NCBI RefSeq assembly: GCF_003635045.1
Contig: NZ_RBXT01000001.1
Span: forward strand, 62,001 to 126,000
Direction of reading: 5' to 3'
Length of the DNA stretch: 64,000 nt
Source of the DNA: Terracoccus luteus
GTDB lineage: Bacteria > Actinomycetota > Actinomycetes > Actinomycetales > Dermatophilaceae
Shown here: piece by piece, positions 26,614 through 34,760 of the stretch
Layout: every line of letters begins with the position of its first letter
Numbering within the stretch: the stretch's first letter is position 1
Program-made: the position numbers and the translations under genes
The notes under the pieces: model-generated
Told to the model about the DNA's origin: nothing
The model's database searches: none
Seen by the model: only the letters and a program-made list of their open reading frames with translations

Positions 26614-27732
26614 GTGAGCGAGCACCCCATCACGTACGCCGGGTCCGGAGTCGACGTCGAGGCGGGTGACCGGGCCGTCGAGCTGATGAAGGCGTCGGTG
26701 CGTCGCGCGACCCGACCCGAGGTGCTCGGTGGGCTCGGGGGCTTCGCCGGCATGTTCGACGCCAGCGCCCTCGCCCGCATGAGCCGGCCGGTGCTCGCGA
26801 CGAGCACCGACGGCGTCGGCACGAAGGTCGCCATCGCGCAGGCCCTCGACATCCACGACACCATCGGCTTCGACCTCGTCGGCATGGTCGTCGACGACAT
26901 CGTCGTCTGCGGCGCCGAGCCGCTCTTCATGACCGACTACATCGCGACGGGCAAGGTCGTGCCCGAACGCATCGCAGCCATCGTCGGCGGCATCGCCCGG
27001 GCCTGCGAGGAGGCGGGCGTCGCCCTCGTCGGCGGCGAGACGGCGGAGCACCCCGGCCTGCTCGACCCCGACGAGTACGACGTGGCCGGCGCCGCCACCG
27101 GGGTCGTCGAGCACGACGCCGTGCTCGGCCCGCAGCGGGTGCAGGACGGCGACGTCGTGCTCGCCCTCGCCAGCAGCGGCCTGCACAGCAACGGCTACAG
27201 CCTCGTGCGGCGGGTCGTCGCGAGCGCCGGATGGGCCCTCGACCGCCACGTCGACGACTTCGGCCGCACCCTCGGCGAGGAGCTGCTCGAGCCCACCCGC
27301 CTCTACACGCGTCCGCTGCTCGACCTCATCGGCACCGAGGGCGTCGACGTGCACAGCCTCAGCCACGTCACCGGCGGTGGCCTCGCCGCCAACCTCGCGC
27401 GCGTGCTGCCCACGGGCATGTTCGCCCGACTCGACCGGTCGACGTGGACCCCGCCCGCCGTCTTCCGCACGGTGCAGGACCTCGGCCGGGTGCCGCAGGC
27501 CGACATCGAGCGCACGCTCAACCAGGGCGTCGGGTTCGTCGCCGTCCTCCCCGCGGCCCACGTCGACCGCGCGGCGCAGGTGTGCGAGGCACACGGCATC
27601 CGCGCCTGGACGATCGGTGAGGTCACCCTCGAGGAGAGGGCGAGCGTCGCCGACGGCGTCGAGGTCGTGCGCGGCGCCAAGGGCGTCGACGGCGGCGCCG
27701 TCCAGGTGGTGGGGGAGCACCCCGCCGCCTGA
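26614..27732 (+). CDS. purM: Phosphoribosylformylglycinamidine cyclo-ligase (AIR synthetase)
   Basis: ATP-dependent closure of FGAM to AIR. 372 aa. Seen: ITYAGSGVDVEAGDRAVE, GGFAGMFD, the ATP-binding STDGVGTKVAIAQ, DLVGMVVDDIVVCGAEPLFMTDYIA, LVGGETAEHPG and SHVTGGGLAANLARVLP. GTG 26614 is chosen from the -10 box seven bases upstream and from homology of the first residues. Followed, convergently, by the DUF3073 gene, a standard arrangement in actinobacteria. Confidence 0.96.
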   Translation: MSEHPITYAGSGVDVEAGDRAVELMKASVRRATRPEVLGGLGGFAGMFDASALARMSRPVLATSTDGVGTKVAIAQALDIHDTIGFDLVGMVVDDIVVCGAEPLFMTDYIATGKVVPERIAAIVGGIARACEEAGVALVGGETAEHPGLLDPDEYDVAGAATGVVEHDAVLGPQRVQDGDVVLALASSGLHSNGYSLVRRVVASAGWALDRHVDDFGRTLGEELLEPTRLYTRPLLDLIGTEGVDVHSLSHVTGGGLAANLARVLPTGMFARLDRSTWTPPAVFRTVQDLGRVPQADIERTLNQGVGFVAVLPAAHVDRAAQVCEAHGIRAWTIGEVTLEERASVADGVEVVRGAKGVDGGAVQVVGEHPAA

Positions 27733-27827
27733 GCGGTCGCCGGCGTCAGCGAGACGGGACGGTCAGCCCGCCGGGCACCCTCCGGTCACGCGTCACACAC
27801 CGGGGTGCACGACACGTCGACCGCCCG

Positions 27828-27843
27828 CCTGCCCCTGGGCAGG
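27828..27843. terminator. Weak hairpin between purM and the DUF3073 gene
   Basis: CCTGCCC and GGGCAGG are inverted around two bases in the gap between these convergent genes. Stem only seven bases; tentative. Confidence 0.3.
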
Positions 27844-27900
27844 AGGGAATGGAGGCCGGAACGACACCGGCGCACCAGGGTGATCGAGACCGGGGCGAGC

Positions 27901-28110
27901 TCAGCGCTCGCCCGAGACCCACTTCCCGTACTCGTCGTACTCGTCGTCGACCGGGCGCGTCGAGGTGTCGCGCGCAGGCGACGGGCTCGAGGCACCACTC
28001 GACGGTCCGTGCAGCTCTCGCTCCAGCGCCGTCAGGTCGGTGTCGGGTGTGTAGTACTTGAGCTGCCGTGCGACCTTGGTCTGCTTGGCTTTGGCTCGGC
28101 CGCGCCCCAT
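27901..28110 (-). CDS. DUF3073 family protein
   Basis: A 69-aa basic protein. The N-terminus MGRGRAKAKQTKVARQLKYY is the highly conserved hallmark of DUF3073, followed by TPDTDLTALERELHG and an acidic C-terminus (DDEYDEYGKWVSGE). The family is found in actinobacteria, usually next to purM as here. The Lys/Arg-rich start suggests nucleic-acid or ribosome contact, but no function is established. ATG 28110 is fixed by the conserved N-terminus. Confidence 0.9.
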   Translation of the reverse strand: MGRGRAKAKQTKVARQLKYYTPDTDLTALERELHGPSSGASSPSPARDTSTRPVDDEYDEYGKWVSGER

Positions 28111-28492
28111 GGCGTGACCCCCTCGCGCGTCGTGCCGGCGCGGCATCGCTCGTCGAAGTGCCTCAACGGCCCTTCGATGTCCGCGTAGCGGCCCCGGGAA
28201 TGTGTGTTCTCGTGGGGCTAACGCTACATGAGCCGGGGGCCGGGTGCGCACACGGCGCGACGGCCCTTTTCGTCCCCATCGTCACCCGGCACCCACCGAC
28301 ACGGGATGCCGGAACGCCTCCTCCGTCGCGCCCCGCCGGGCGGCGAACGCCGTCTGACAAGGCGGACAGACCACCTTTTCCCGCGATTTCCCGGCGCGAT
28401 GCAGGCGAGTTCTTTACTCTTTCATTACTAGGCCCCTACCTGGGGAGCAATCGTGTCGCGATCAAGGCGACAAGGCGGTGGGAAAGTTGACG
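28111..28492. other. Divergent promoter region between the DUF3073 gene and bldC
   Basis: 382 bases without a gene. It must hold promoters for both neighbours. An AT-richer patch near 28390-28432 (TTCTTTACTCTTTCATTAC) precedes bldC. On the minus strand TAGCGT near 28225 could be a -10 box for the DUF3073 gene, giving a long leader. A GGGAAAG ribosome site lies at 28481-28487. No operator palindrome is evident. Confidence 0.4.
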
Positions 28493-28681
28493 ATGACGCA
28501 GGATCGACCTGACACGGAGAAGCTGCTGACGCCTGCAGAGGTGGCAGCACTCTTCCGCGTGGACCCCAAGACGGTCACGCGCTGGGCCAAGGCGGGCAAG
28601 CTCACCTCGATCCGGACCCTCGGTGGCCATCGGCGCTACCGCGAGAACGAGGTGCGCGCGCTGCTCGGCGGCGACCAGTAA
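28493..28681 (+). CDS. bldC: BldC-like MerR-family DNA-binding protein
   Basis: A 62-aa, single-domain winged-helix protein of the MerR superfamily. The run TPAEVAALFRVDPKTVTRW and the following AKAGKLTSIRTLGGHRRYRE match Streptomyces BldC almost residue for residue. There BldC binds DNA cooperatively and controls the onset of development; in non-sporulating actinobacteria its role is unclear. ATG 28493 is preferred over in-frame GTG 28478 because GGGAAAG at 28481-28487 is a good ribosome site for the ATG. A clear terminator follows. Confidence 0.9.
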   Translation: MTQDRPDTEKLLTPAEVAALFRVDPKTVTRWAKAGKLTSIRTLGGHRRYRENEVRALLGGDQ

Positions 28682-28802
28682 CGAACGGTGCCGACCGGTC
28701 ACCACACCGGTCGCCACCCCGGGCGGCGACGTCGGCGGTCGTGACGGGCCATGGGGGGCCCGCCCGAGCGACACCAGCCGGCGACGCAGCACACCAGCAC
28801 GA

Positions 28803-28830
28803 CGAGAGGGGCGCCACGGCGCCCCTCTCG
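28803..28830 (+). terminator. Terminator hairpin after bldC
   Basis: CGAGAGGGGCGCC pairs perfectly with GGCGCCCCTCTCG, 13 bases, with a minimal loop. It lies 120 bases after the bldC stop. Confidence 0.75.
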
Positions 28831-28903
28831 CACGTCCGGGAGAGGGCGGACGTGACCCCGCACCAAACCCCCCGCCAAACCCCGCACGATGGCCCGCCGC
28901 AGC

Positions 28904-28929
28904 ACGGATGCCGGCCACCCGGCATCCGT
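28904..28929. promoter_or_regulatory. Perfect hairpin made of two inverted GGATGCCG octamers upstream of dps
   Basis: ACGGATGCCGG (28904-28914) and CCGGCATCCGT (28919-28929) are inverted around CCAC. It sits 35 bases before the dps ATG and could be an operator or an attenuating hairpin. It is also the closest pair of the genome-wide octamer in the window. Confidence 0.45.
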
Positions 28930-28963
28930 TGGCCGTGACGTGATTGGTGGGTACGACCTCGAC

Positions 28964-29554
28964 ATGCCGTACTCCACCAGCACCCCGTTCACCGTCCCCG
29001 GTCTCAGCGTGTCCGACGGGCACCAGGTCGGCGAGGCCCTGCAGATGCGACTGCACGCCCTCAACGACATGCAGCTGACCCTCAAGCACGTCCACTGGAA
29101 CGTCGTCGGCGTCCACTTCATCGGCGTCCACGAGATGCTCGACCCGCAGATCGACGCCGTCCGCGACATGGTCGACGAGACCGCCGAGCGCATGGCCACG
29201 ATGGGCGTCGCACCCGTCGGCACGCCCGGCGCCCTCGTCAAGGCGCGCTCGTGGGACGACTACAGCCTGCTGCGCGACGACACGACCGCGCACCTCGCGG
29301 CCCTCGACCTCGTCTACACCGGGGTCATCGAGGACCACCGTGCCCTCGTCGACGAGACCGAGGACCTCGACCCGGTCACGCAGGACATGCTCATCGCCCA
29401 GGTCGCGAAGCTCGAGCAGTTCCAGTGGTTCGTTCGCGCCCACCTGCAGTCGTCGTCGGGCGACCTCGCCGACGCCGGTGCCCACACCGAGCAGGACGCC
29501 GCCGACCAGGCCGTCGAGTCGGCCGACGTGACGGCCCGCGACTCCGCCTCCTGA
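28964..29554 (+). CDS. dps: Dps-family ferritin-like DNA-protection protein
   Basis: Mini-ferritin that oxidises and stores iron and protects DNA under oxidative stress. The inter-subunit ferroxidase ligands are all present with correct spacing: H44, H56, D60, D71 and E75 (in KHVHWNVVG, VHEMLDPQIDAVRDMVDETAE). 196 aa, with an Asp/Ala-rich C-terminal tail. ATG 28964 is chosen because upstream in-frame codons (from 28889) run through the hairpin at 28904-28929. It is a single-gene transcript between two terminators. Confidence 0.92.
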   Translation: MPYSTSTPFTVPGLSVSDGHQVGEALQMRLHALNDMQLTLKHVHWNVVGVHFIGVHEMLDPQIDAVRDMVDETAERMATMGVAPVGTPGALVKARSWDDYSLLRDDTTAHLAALDLVYTGVIEDHRALVDETEDLDPVTQDMLIAQVAKLEQFQWFVRAHLQSSSGDLADAGAHTEQDAADQAVESADVTARDSAS

Positions 29555-29606
29555 CCGGACGGCCGGGACCCCGGCCCCCGTGTCGACAGCGCCGACACTG
29601 GCGACA

Positions 29607-29638
29607 ACGACGCCCGCCGAGCGATCGGCGGGCGTCGT
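29607..29638. terminator. Bidirectional terminator between dps and murQ
   Basis: ACGACGCCCGCCGA and TCGGCGGGCGTCGT form a perfect 14-base stem with loop GCGA, between convergent genes. On the minus strand it would end the MurNAc operon. Confidence 0.8.
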
Positions 29639-29681
29639 CGTGTCTGCAGCCGTCAGGCGCGTCGCGCGGCGGGAGGGTCGC

Positions 29682-30656
29682 TCAGCGACCTGACGCGGGG
29701 GGCAGGCCCGTCAGTGCTGCGGCGACGACCCCGTCGTGGTCCGCGAGGGCCTGCCGGGCGGAGTCCGGACCGACGCCGGCGAGCACCGCGACGATCGCCG
29801 TCTTGAGCTCGCCGTCGGCGGCCTCGAGGGCCGTGCGCGCCTCGGCCTCGTCGACGCCGGTCGCCTCGACGAGGATGCGCACGACGCGGCCGCGGAGCTT
29901 GGCGTTGGTCGCGACGACGTCGACCATGAGGTTGCCCCAGGTACGCCCGAGCCGCACCATGACCGCCGTCGAGAACCCGTTGAGCACGAGCTTCTGCGCC
30001 GTGCCCGCCTTGAGCCGGGTCGAGCCCGTCACCGCCTCGGCGCCCGTGCGCACCGCGAGCAGGTGGTCGGCGAGCGGGGCGAGCGGTGCGTCCGGGTTGG
30101 CCGTGACGAGCGCGGTGACGGCCCCCCGCTCACGGGCCCTCGCGAGGGCGGCGCCGACGTAGGGCGTGCGGCCGGATGCCGTCAGCCCCACCGCGACGTC
30201 GCCCGGTGCCAGGGCGTCGGCCTCCGCCCGGCCGGCGACCTCGTCGTCCTCGACGTCCTCGACCGCGCGGACGAGCGCCTCGGCCCCGCCCGCGTGGTGG
30301 GCGACGAAGAGCCCGGGGGGCACGTCGAACGTCGGGAGCAGCTCGGCCGCGTCGAGGACGGCGAGGCGACCCGAGGTGCCGGCGCCGAAGTAGTGCACGG
30401 CCCCGCCGGCGCGCAGCGACGCGACGGCGCGGTCGACGAGCCGCGCCAGCTCGGGCAGCACCTCGGCGACCGCGGGCGCGACGCGGGCGTCCTCGGCGTT
30501 GAGGGCCTGCAGCACCTCGAGGGTCGACGCGGTGTCGAGGTGGGTGGTGGCCGGGTTGCGCGCCTCGGTGGGGGCGTCGACGGAGACCCCGGTGCGCTGG
30601 TCGGGGCGCTGGTCAGCGAGGTGGTCGCTGAGGTGGTGGGTCAGGTGGTCAGTCAC
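29682..30656 (-). CDS. murQ: N-acetylmuramic acid 6-phosphate etherase
   Basis: Splits the lactyl ether of MurNAc-6-phosphate to give GlcNAc-6-phosphate and D-lactate, in the cytoplasm. SIS-domain enzyme of 324 aa. Signatures: GAGTSGRLAVLDAAELLPTF (family form GAGTSGR...DA.E..PTF), GLTASGRTPYV, and GSTRLKAGTAQKLVLNGFST. An extended N-terminus of about 25 His/Asp-rich residues precedes the conserved NPATTHLD. GTG 30656 overlaps the murR stop by 8 bases. Last gene of the five-gene operon. Confidence 0.94.
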   Translation of the reverse strand: MTDHLTHHLSDHLADQRPDQRTGVSVDAPTEARNPATTHLDTASTLEVLQALNAEDARVAPAVAEVLPELARLVDRAVASLRAGGAVHYFGAGTSGRLAVLDAAELLPTFDVPPGLFVAHHAGGAEALVRAVEDVEDDEVAGRAEADALAPGDVAVGLTASGRTPYVGAALARARERGAVTALVTANPDAPLAPLADHLLAVRTGAEAVTGSTRLKAGTAQKLVLNGFSTAVMVRLGRTWGNLMVDVVATNAKLRGRVVRILVEATGVDEAEARTALEAADGELKTAIVAVLAGVGPDSARQALADHDGVVAAALTGLPPASGR

Positions 30657-31545
30657 GGACGTCCTCGGTCACGTGGTGGCCGGCCACCGCCTTGCGGGTG
30701 GCGGCGACGGCCCGGCGGGCGCGGGCGAGGTGGCGCTGGGCGACCGCGAGGTAGAGGCAGTCGACGACGGTGAGGGCGGCGATGCGGCTCGACGTCGCCC
30801 CCGAGCGCAGGCTCGTCTCTCGGGCCGCCGTCGTCAGTACGAGGTCGGCCTCGACGGCGAGCCGCGACAGCGGGAAGTTCGTCACGGCGACCGTCGTCGC
30901 CCCGGCGGCCCGCGCCGCGGCGAGGGCCTCGATCGTCTCGGTCGTCGTGCCCGAGTGAGACACCCCGACCGCCACGTCTCCGCCGCGCAGCAGCGTGGCG
31001 CTGGTCAGCGCGATGTGCGGGTCGTTCCAGGCGAAGGCGACGACACCGATGCGGTGCAGCTTCTGCTGCAGGTCGGCCCCGACGACGGCGCTCGCCCCGA
31101 CGCCGTAGACGTCGACGCGACGGGCGCCGGCGATGGCCGTGGCGGTGTCGACGAGGGCCGTCCGGTCGAGCTGGCCCGTCGTCTCCTCGACGGCGCTCGC
31201 GTTGGTGAAGGTGACCGTGGCGATGATGTCGTCGATGGTGTCGTCGGCGCTGAGGTCGCTGCCGGCCGGCACCCGCGCGTGCGGCTGGGCGGCCTCGGCG
31301 GCGAGGGCGAGCCGCAGCTGCGGGTAGCCCCGCAGCCCGAGCCGTCGGCAGAAGCGCAGCACCGTCGTCTCGGACGTGCGGGCCCGCGCCGCCAGTGAGC
31401 TGATCGTCAGCCGGGAGGCGCCGGCGGCGTCGTCGAGCACGACGGCTGCCACGCGCTCCTCCGCGGGTGACAGCGAGGGGCGGATGCCCCGCAGCCGCAC
31501 GAGGAGCGGTGCGACGGGAGACGTCTCGCGAACGGTCTGCGTCAT
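30649..31545 (-). CDS. murR: RpiR-family transcriptional regulator (MurR-like)
   Basis: N-terminal HTH_6 domain (LTISSLAARARTSETTVLRFCRR, then LGLRGYPQLRLAL) plus a C-terminal SIS sugar-phosphate-binding domain (RVDVYGVGASAVVGADLQQKL, AVGVSHSGTTTETIEAL). By position it should sense MurNAc-6-phosphate or a related ester and control this operon, as MurR does in Bacillus and E. coli. 298 aa from ATG 31545; an upstream GTG three codons earlier is possible. Sits 22 bases after the serine hydrolase and overlaps murQ. Confidence 0.88.
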   Translation of the reverse strand: MTQTVRETSPVAPLLVRLRGIRPSLSPAEERVAAVVLDDAAGASRLTISSLAARARTSETTVLRFCRRLGLRGYPQLRLALAAEAAQPHARVPAGSDLSADDTIDDIIATVTFTNASAVEETTGQLDRTALVDTATAIAGARRVDVYGVGASAVVGADLQQKLHRIGVVAFAWNDPHIALTSATLLRGGDVAVGVSHSGTTTETIEALAAARAAGATTVAVTNFPLSRLAVEADLVLTTAARETSLRSGATSSRIAALTVVDCLYLAVAQRHLARARRAVAATRKAVAGHHVTEDVRD

Positions 31546-31567
31546 GGGCCTCACGGTAGGGCCCCCG

Positions 31568-33307
31568 TCAGGGCTTCGCCCCCAGTGGTTCCCACCCGAC
31601 CGTGGTCAGCGTGGCCGGGCGCCGCTCGGCGTCGAGCAGCACCGCGCCCGAACCCCGCGCCGTCACCCGGATGCCGTCGACCGCGACACCCCGCCCGAGC
31701 GAGGTCGCGTCGGTGACGTGTCGCCAGCGCAGCTGCGCCGCCCCCTCCGGCACGTCGGCCCGCACGTGCACCCACCGGCGCACCCCGGAGCCGGCGATGA
31801 CGCCGTCGTGGGTGCTCGTGACCCCGCGGTCGCGGATCTGGAAGCTGACCGGCATCCACGTCGTGCCACCGTCGGTCGAGCGCTCGAGGTACAGCGGGTC
31901 GGTCGTCTCGGTGTCGAGGAAGAGGTCGAACTCGAGCAGCGCTCCGCGGGTGGGGGCGGCGACGGCGGTCGTCGTCAGGGTGCTCGCCTCGGCGTTGCGC
32001 CCGCCCGCGTACCAGGCGGTGCGGCCGACCTGCGCACGCAACGGCATAGCGGCCGCGAGACCGTGGGCCCACTGCCGGCGCGGCTCGTTGACCGAGCCCC
32101 AGTCGCGCGACGGGTGGACGCGGTTGGTGAGCAGGATGGCGAAGGAGCGCGACGCGAAGTCGATGACGACGGACGTGCCGGTGTACCCGGTGTGCCCGGC
32201 GGTGCGGGGGCCAGCGAGCGCGTCCATGTACCAGCGCTGGTCGAGCTCGAAGCCCAGCCCGTGGGCATCGTCGGGGAAGCGGCCGTTGAAGTTCGTGATG
32301 AGCGACGTCACGCTCTGGCGGGTCAGGATGCGGTGCCCTTCGTAGGCGCCGCCGTTGAGCAGCGCCTGCGCCATGACGGCGAGGTCGTCGGCCGTCGAGA
32401 AGACCCCGGCGTGGCCCGCGACCCCGCCCAGCGACCAGGCGTTCTCGTCGTGCACCTCGCCGCGCACCATGCCGCGGGGCGGGGAGGCCTGGTACTCGGT
32501 CGCGGCCGTGCGACCGGGGTCGGTCGGGTTGTAGCCGGTGTCGTCCATGCCGAGCGGCGCGGTGATGCGGTCGTGCACGACGACGTCGAGCGGGGCACCG
32601 CGCAGCCGCTCGACCATGACGCCGAGGGTGATGAGGTTGAGGTCGCTGTAGAGGTAGGTCGTGCCGGGCGGGTTGTCGAGCGGCTGGTCCATGACGGCCT
32701 TGATGCGGGCGGCCTTGTCGGGGTAGGCGCTCCAAAGCGGCAGCCACGAGACGAAGCCCGACGTGTGGGTGAGCAGCTGGCGCACGGTGACGTCCTGCTT
32801 GCCGTTCGCCGCGAACTCCGGCAGGTAGGTCGCGACCGGGGCGTCGAGCGAGACGGCACCTTCCTGCACGAGCTGGACGACGGCGATCGAGGTGAAGAGC
32901 TTCGAGACCGACGCGAGGTCGAAGACAGTGTCGGTGCGCACCGGCTCCCACTGGTCGCGAGGCAGCTCGGTCGTCGGGTCGGCCCACCGGAGGGCCCAGC
33001 CGCTCGCGTCGCGCTCGACGACCTTGCCCTCGTGGCCCATGAGGCCGACGGCGCCGGCGAACAACGGGTGCCCGCCCGCGGGTGCCTCCTCGGCCGCGTG
33101 GACGGCGGCGACGGCATCCGCGATGGTCTTCGGGTCGAGACCGGCCCGCCGGGGCGTGGAGTCCTCGAGCACCGTTGCGGCCGGGGCGAACCCGAGATGT
33201 GGGTCGTCGTACGGGTCGGCGCTCGCCGGGGTGGCGGTCATGAGACCTCCGCCCAGCGTGAGGGCGGCGGTGGCGGCGAGGGCCGCCGCGACGGGGCGCA
33301 GGCGCAT
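31568..33307 (-). CDS. Secreted serine hydrolase, class C beta-lactamase fold
   Basis: A 579-aa exported protein: signal peptide ending near ASA (residue 30), then a beta-lactamase/DD-peptidase fold. The active-site motifs are S133-V-S-K136, Y220-S-D222 in the YxN position, and H372-T-G. The last ~170 residues form an extra beta-rich domain (FDLFLDTETTDPLYLERSTDGG). It corresponds in position to the YbbE/EstB-like gene of the Bacillus MurNAc operon. A role in trimming muropeptides or lactyl esters is inference. Confidence 0.82.
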   Translation of the reverse strand: MRLRPVAAALAATAALTLGGGLMTATPASADPYDDPHLGFAPAATVLEDSTPRRAGLDPKTIADAVAAVHAAEEAPAGGHPLFAGAVGLMGHEGKVVERDASGWALRWADPTTELPRDQWEPVRTDTVFDLASVSKLFTSIAVVQLVQEGAVSLDAPVATYLPEFAANGKQDVTVRQLLTHTSGFVSWLPLWSAYPDKAARIKAVMDQPLDNPPGTTYLYSDLNLITLGVMVERLRGAPLDVVVHDRITAPLGMDDTGYNPTDPGRTAATEYQASPPRGMVRGEVHDENAWSLGGVAGHAGVFSTADDLAVMAQALLNGGAYEGHRILTRQSVTSLITNFNGRFPDDAHGLGFELDQRWYMDALAGPRTAGHTGYTGTSVVIDFASRSFAILLTNRVHPSRDWGSVNEPRRQWAHGLAAAMPLRAQVGRTAWYAGGRNAEASTLTTTAVAAPTRGALLEFDLFLDTETTDPLYLERSTDGGTTWMPVSFQIRDRGVTSTHDGVIAGSGVRRWVHVRADVPEGAAQLRWRHVTDATSLGRGVAVDGIRVTARGSGAVLLDAERRPATLTTVGWEPLGAKP

Positions 33308-33379
33308 GGCACTCCTCGAGTGTGGGGGGTGTGGGGTTGGTCGGGTGGGGTGTGACGTCGGCCTGGGCAGTGGTACCGG

Positions 33380-34720
33380 TCAGCCGCGGTAGAGCAGGTA
33401 GCGGCGGCGGCGCGACTCGAAGGCGGACAGCTCGTTGCGCCACGCGGCGACGACCTCGTCGGCGGTGGCCCCGGCGGTGATCTGGTCACGCAGTCGCGTC
33501 GACCCGGTGAGCTTGTCGATCCAGTAGGGGCGTGCGGGGTCGTACGAGTCGTAGCGCCAGTCGAACTCGTCGTAGAGGTCGCGGGCGGCGACGAGCATCT
33601 CGGCGGCGGCGCGGATCGGGTCGAAGCGGTGACCGTCGGTGACGTGCAGCTGCACCCCGCCGCAGACGAGATTGACGTGCTTGCTGAACGTCGGCGTGAA
33701 GTACGCCTCGCGGAAGTCGACCCCCGGCAGGCCCAGGGCGCTGAGGCGCTCGGCCCAGCGGTAGTCGACGTAGGGCGCACCGATGAGCTCGAACGGCCGG
33801 GTCGTGCCGCGGCCCTCCGAGAGGTTGGTGCCCTCGAACATCCCTGTGCCGGGATAGACGAGGGCGGTGTCGGGCGTCGGCATGTTGGGGCTCGGCATGA
33901 CCCAGGGCAGGCCGGTGTCGGCGAAGGTGTCGCGGCGCGACCACCCCTTGACCTGCACGACGGTGAGGTCGCGCAGCCGCGCGCCCGCGTCGGCCGTGAG
34001 GAACTCGCCGTCGAAGTAGCGCGCCAGCTCGCCGACCGTCATGCCGTGGGCCTGCACGATCTCCTTGGCGCCGACGCCGGAGGTCCACGGCGTCGTCATC
34101 ATCGGGCCGCGGGCCGTGCCACCGGTCGGGTTGGGGCGGTCGAGCACGACGAAGCGGGCGCCGACGGTGACGGCCGCCCGCATGGCCGTGTACATCGTCC
34201 AGATGTAGGTGTAGAACCGCGCTCCGGCGTCCTGAATGTCGAAGACGACCGTCTCGACACCGGCCGTACGGAACAGCTCGGTCATCTTCGTCGTGTCCGC
34301 GCCGTACGCGTCGTACACCGTGAGGCCGGTGCGGGGGTCGATGCTCGTCCCCTCGGAGTCGCCGGCCTGGGCCGTGCCACGGAAGCCGTGCTCGGGCCCG
34401 AACACGCCGACGATGTCGACCGCGCGTGACTCGTGCATCTCGTCGACGACCGTGCGCAGGTTGGTGAGGATGCCGGTGGGGTTGGTGATGACGCCCACGC
34501 GCTGCCCGCGCAGCACCGACCACCGGGAGGCGGCCGCGCGCTCGGCGCCGGTCCGCACGCGGGGCGTGCCGGCGGCGTGTGAGGCGGCGGAGGCGGGAGA
34601 TGTGGCGGTGGGCACGGCGGCCGTTGCGGCGGCCGCGCCGGCCCCGGCCACCGAGGCGGCGGCGACACCGGCCGCGCCGGTCGCGCCGACGAGCAGCTGG
34701 CGACGGTTGAAGAGGGTCAT
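33380..34720 (-). CDS. namZ: Exo-beta-N-acetylmuramidase (DUF1343/YbbC family)
   Basis: Releases terminal MurNAc from glycan chains outside the cell. 446 aa with a twin-arginine signal (NRRQLLVGATGAAG), so it is exported folded. Family segments: GVITNPTGILTNLRTVVDEM, IVGVFGPEHGFRG, IDPRTGLTVYDAYG, VVFDIQDAGARFYTYIWTM, LDRPNPTGG and ALVYPGTGMFEGTNLSEGRG. ATG 34720 is chosen because the Tat motif begins right after it. 40 bases downstream of nagZ, same operon. Confidence 0.93.
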   Translation of the reverse strand: MTLFNRRQLLVGATGAAGVAAASVAGAGAAAATAAVPTATSPASAASHAAGTPRVRTGAERAAASRWSVLRGQRVGVITNPTGILTNLRTVVDEMHESRAVDIVGVFGPEHGFRGTAQAGDSEGTSIDPRTGLTVYDAYGADTTKMTELFRTAGVETVVFDIQDAGARFYTYIWTMYTAMRAAVTVGARFVVLDRPNPTGGTARGPMMTTPWTSGVGAKEIVQAHGMTVGELARYFDGEFLTADAGARLRDLTVVQVKGWSRRDTFADTGLPWVMPSPNMPTPDTALVYPGTGMFEGTNLSEGRGTTRPFELIGAPYVDYRWAERLSALGLPGVDFREAYFTPTFSKHVNLVCGGVQLHVTDGHRFDPIRAAAEMLVAARDLYDEFDWRYDSYDPARPYWIDKLTGSTRLRDQITAGATADEVVAAWRNELSAFESRRRRYLLYRG

Positions 34721-34760
34721 GGGGGTCCCTTCGGACTCGGGCGGGCGGGGTGGGCTCGGG

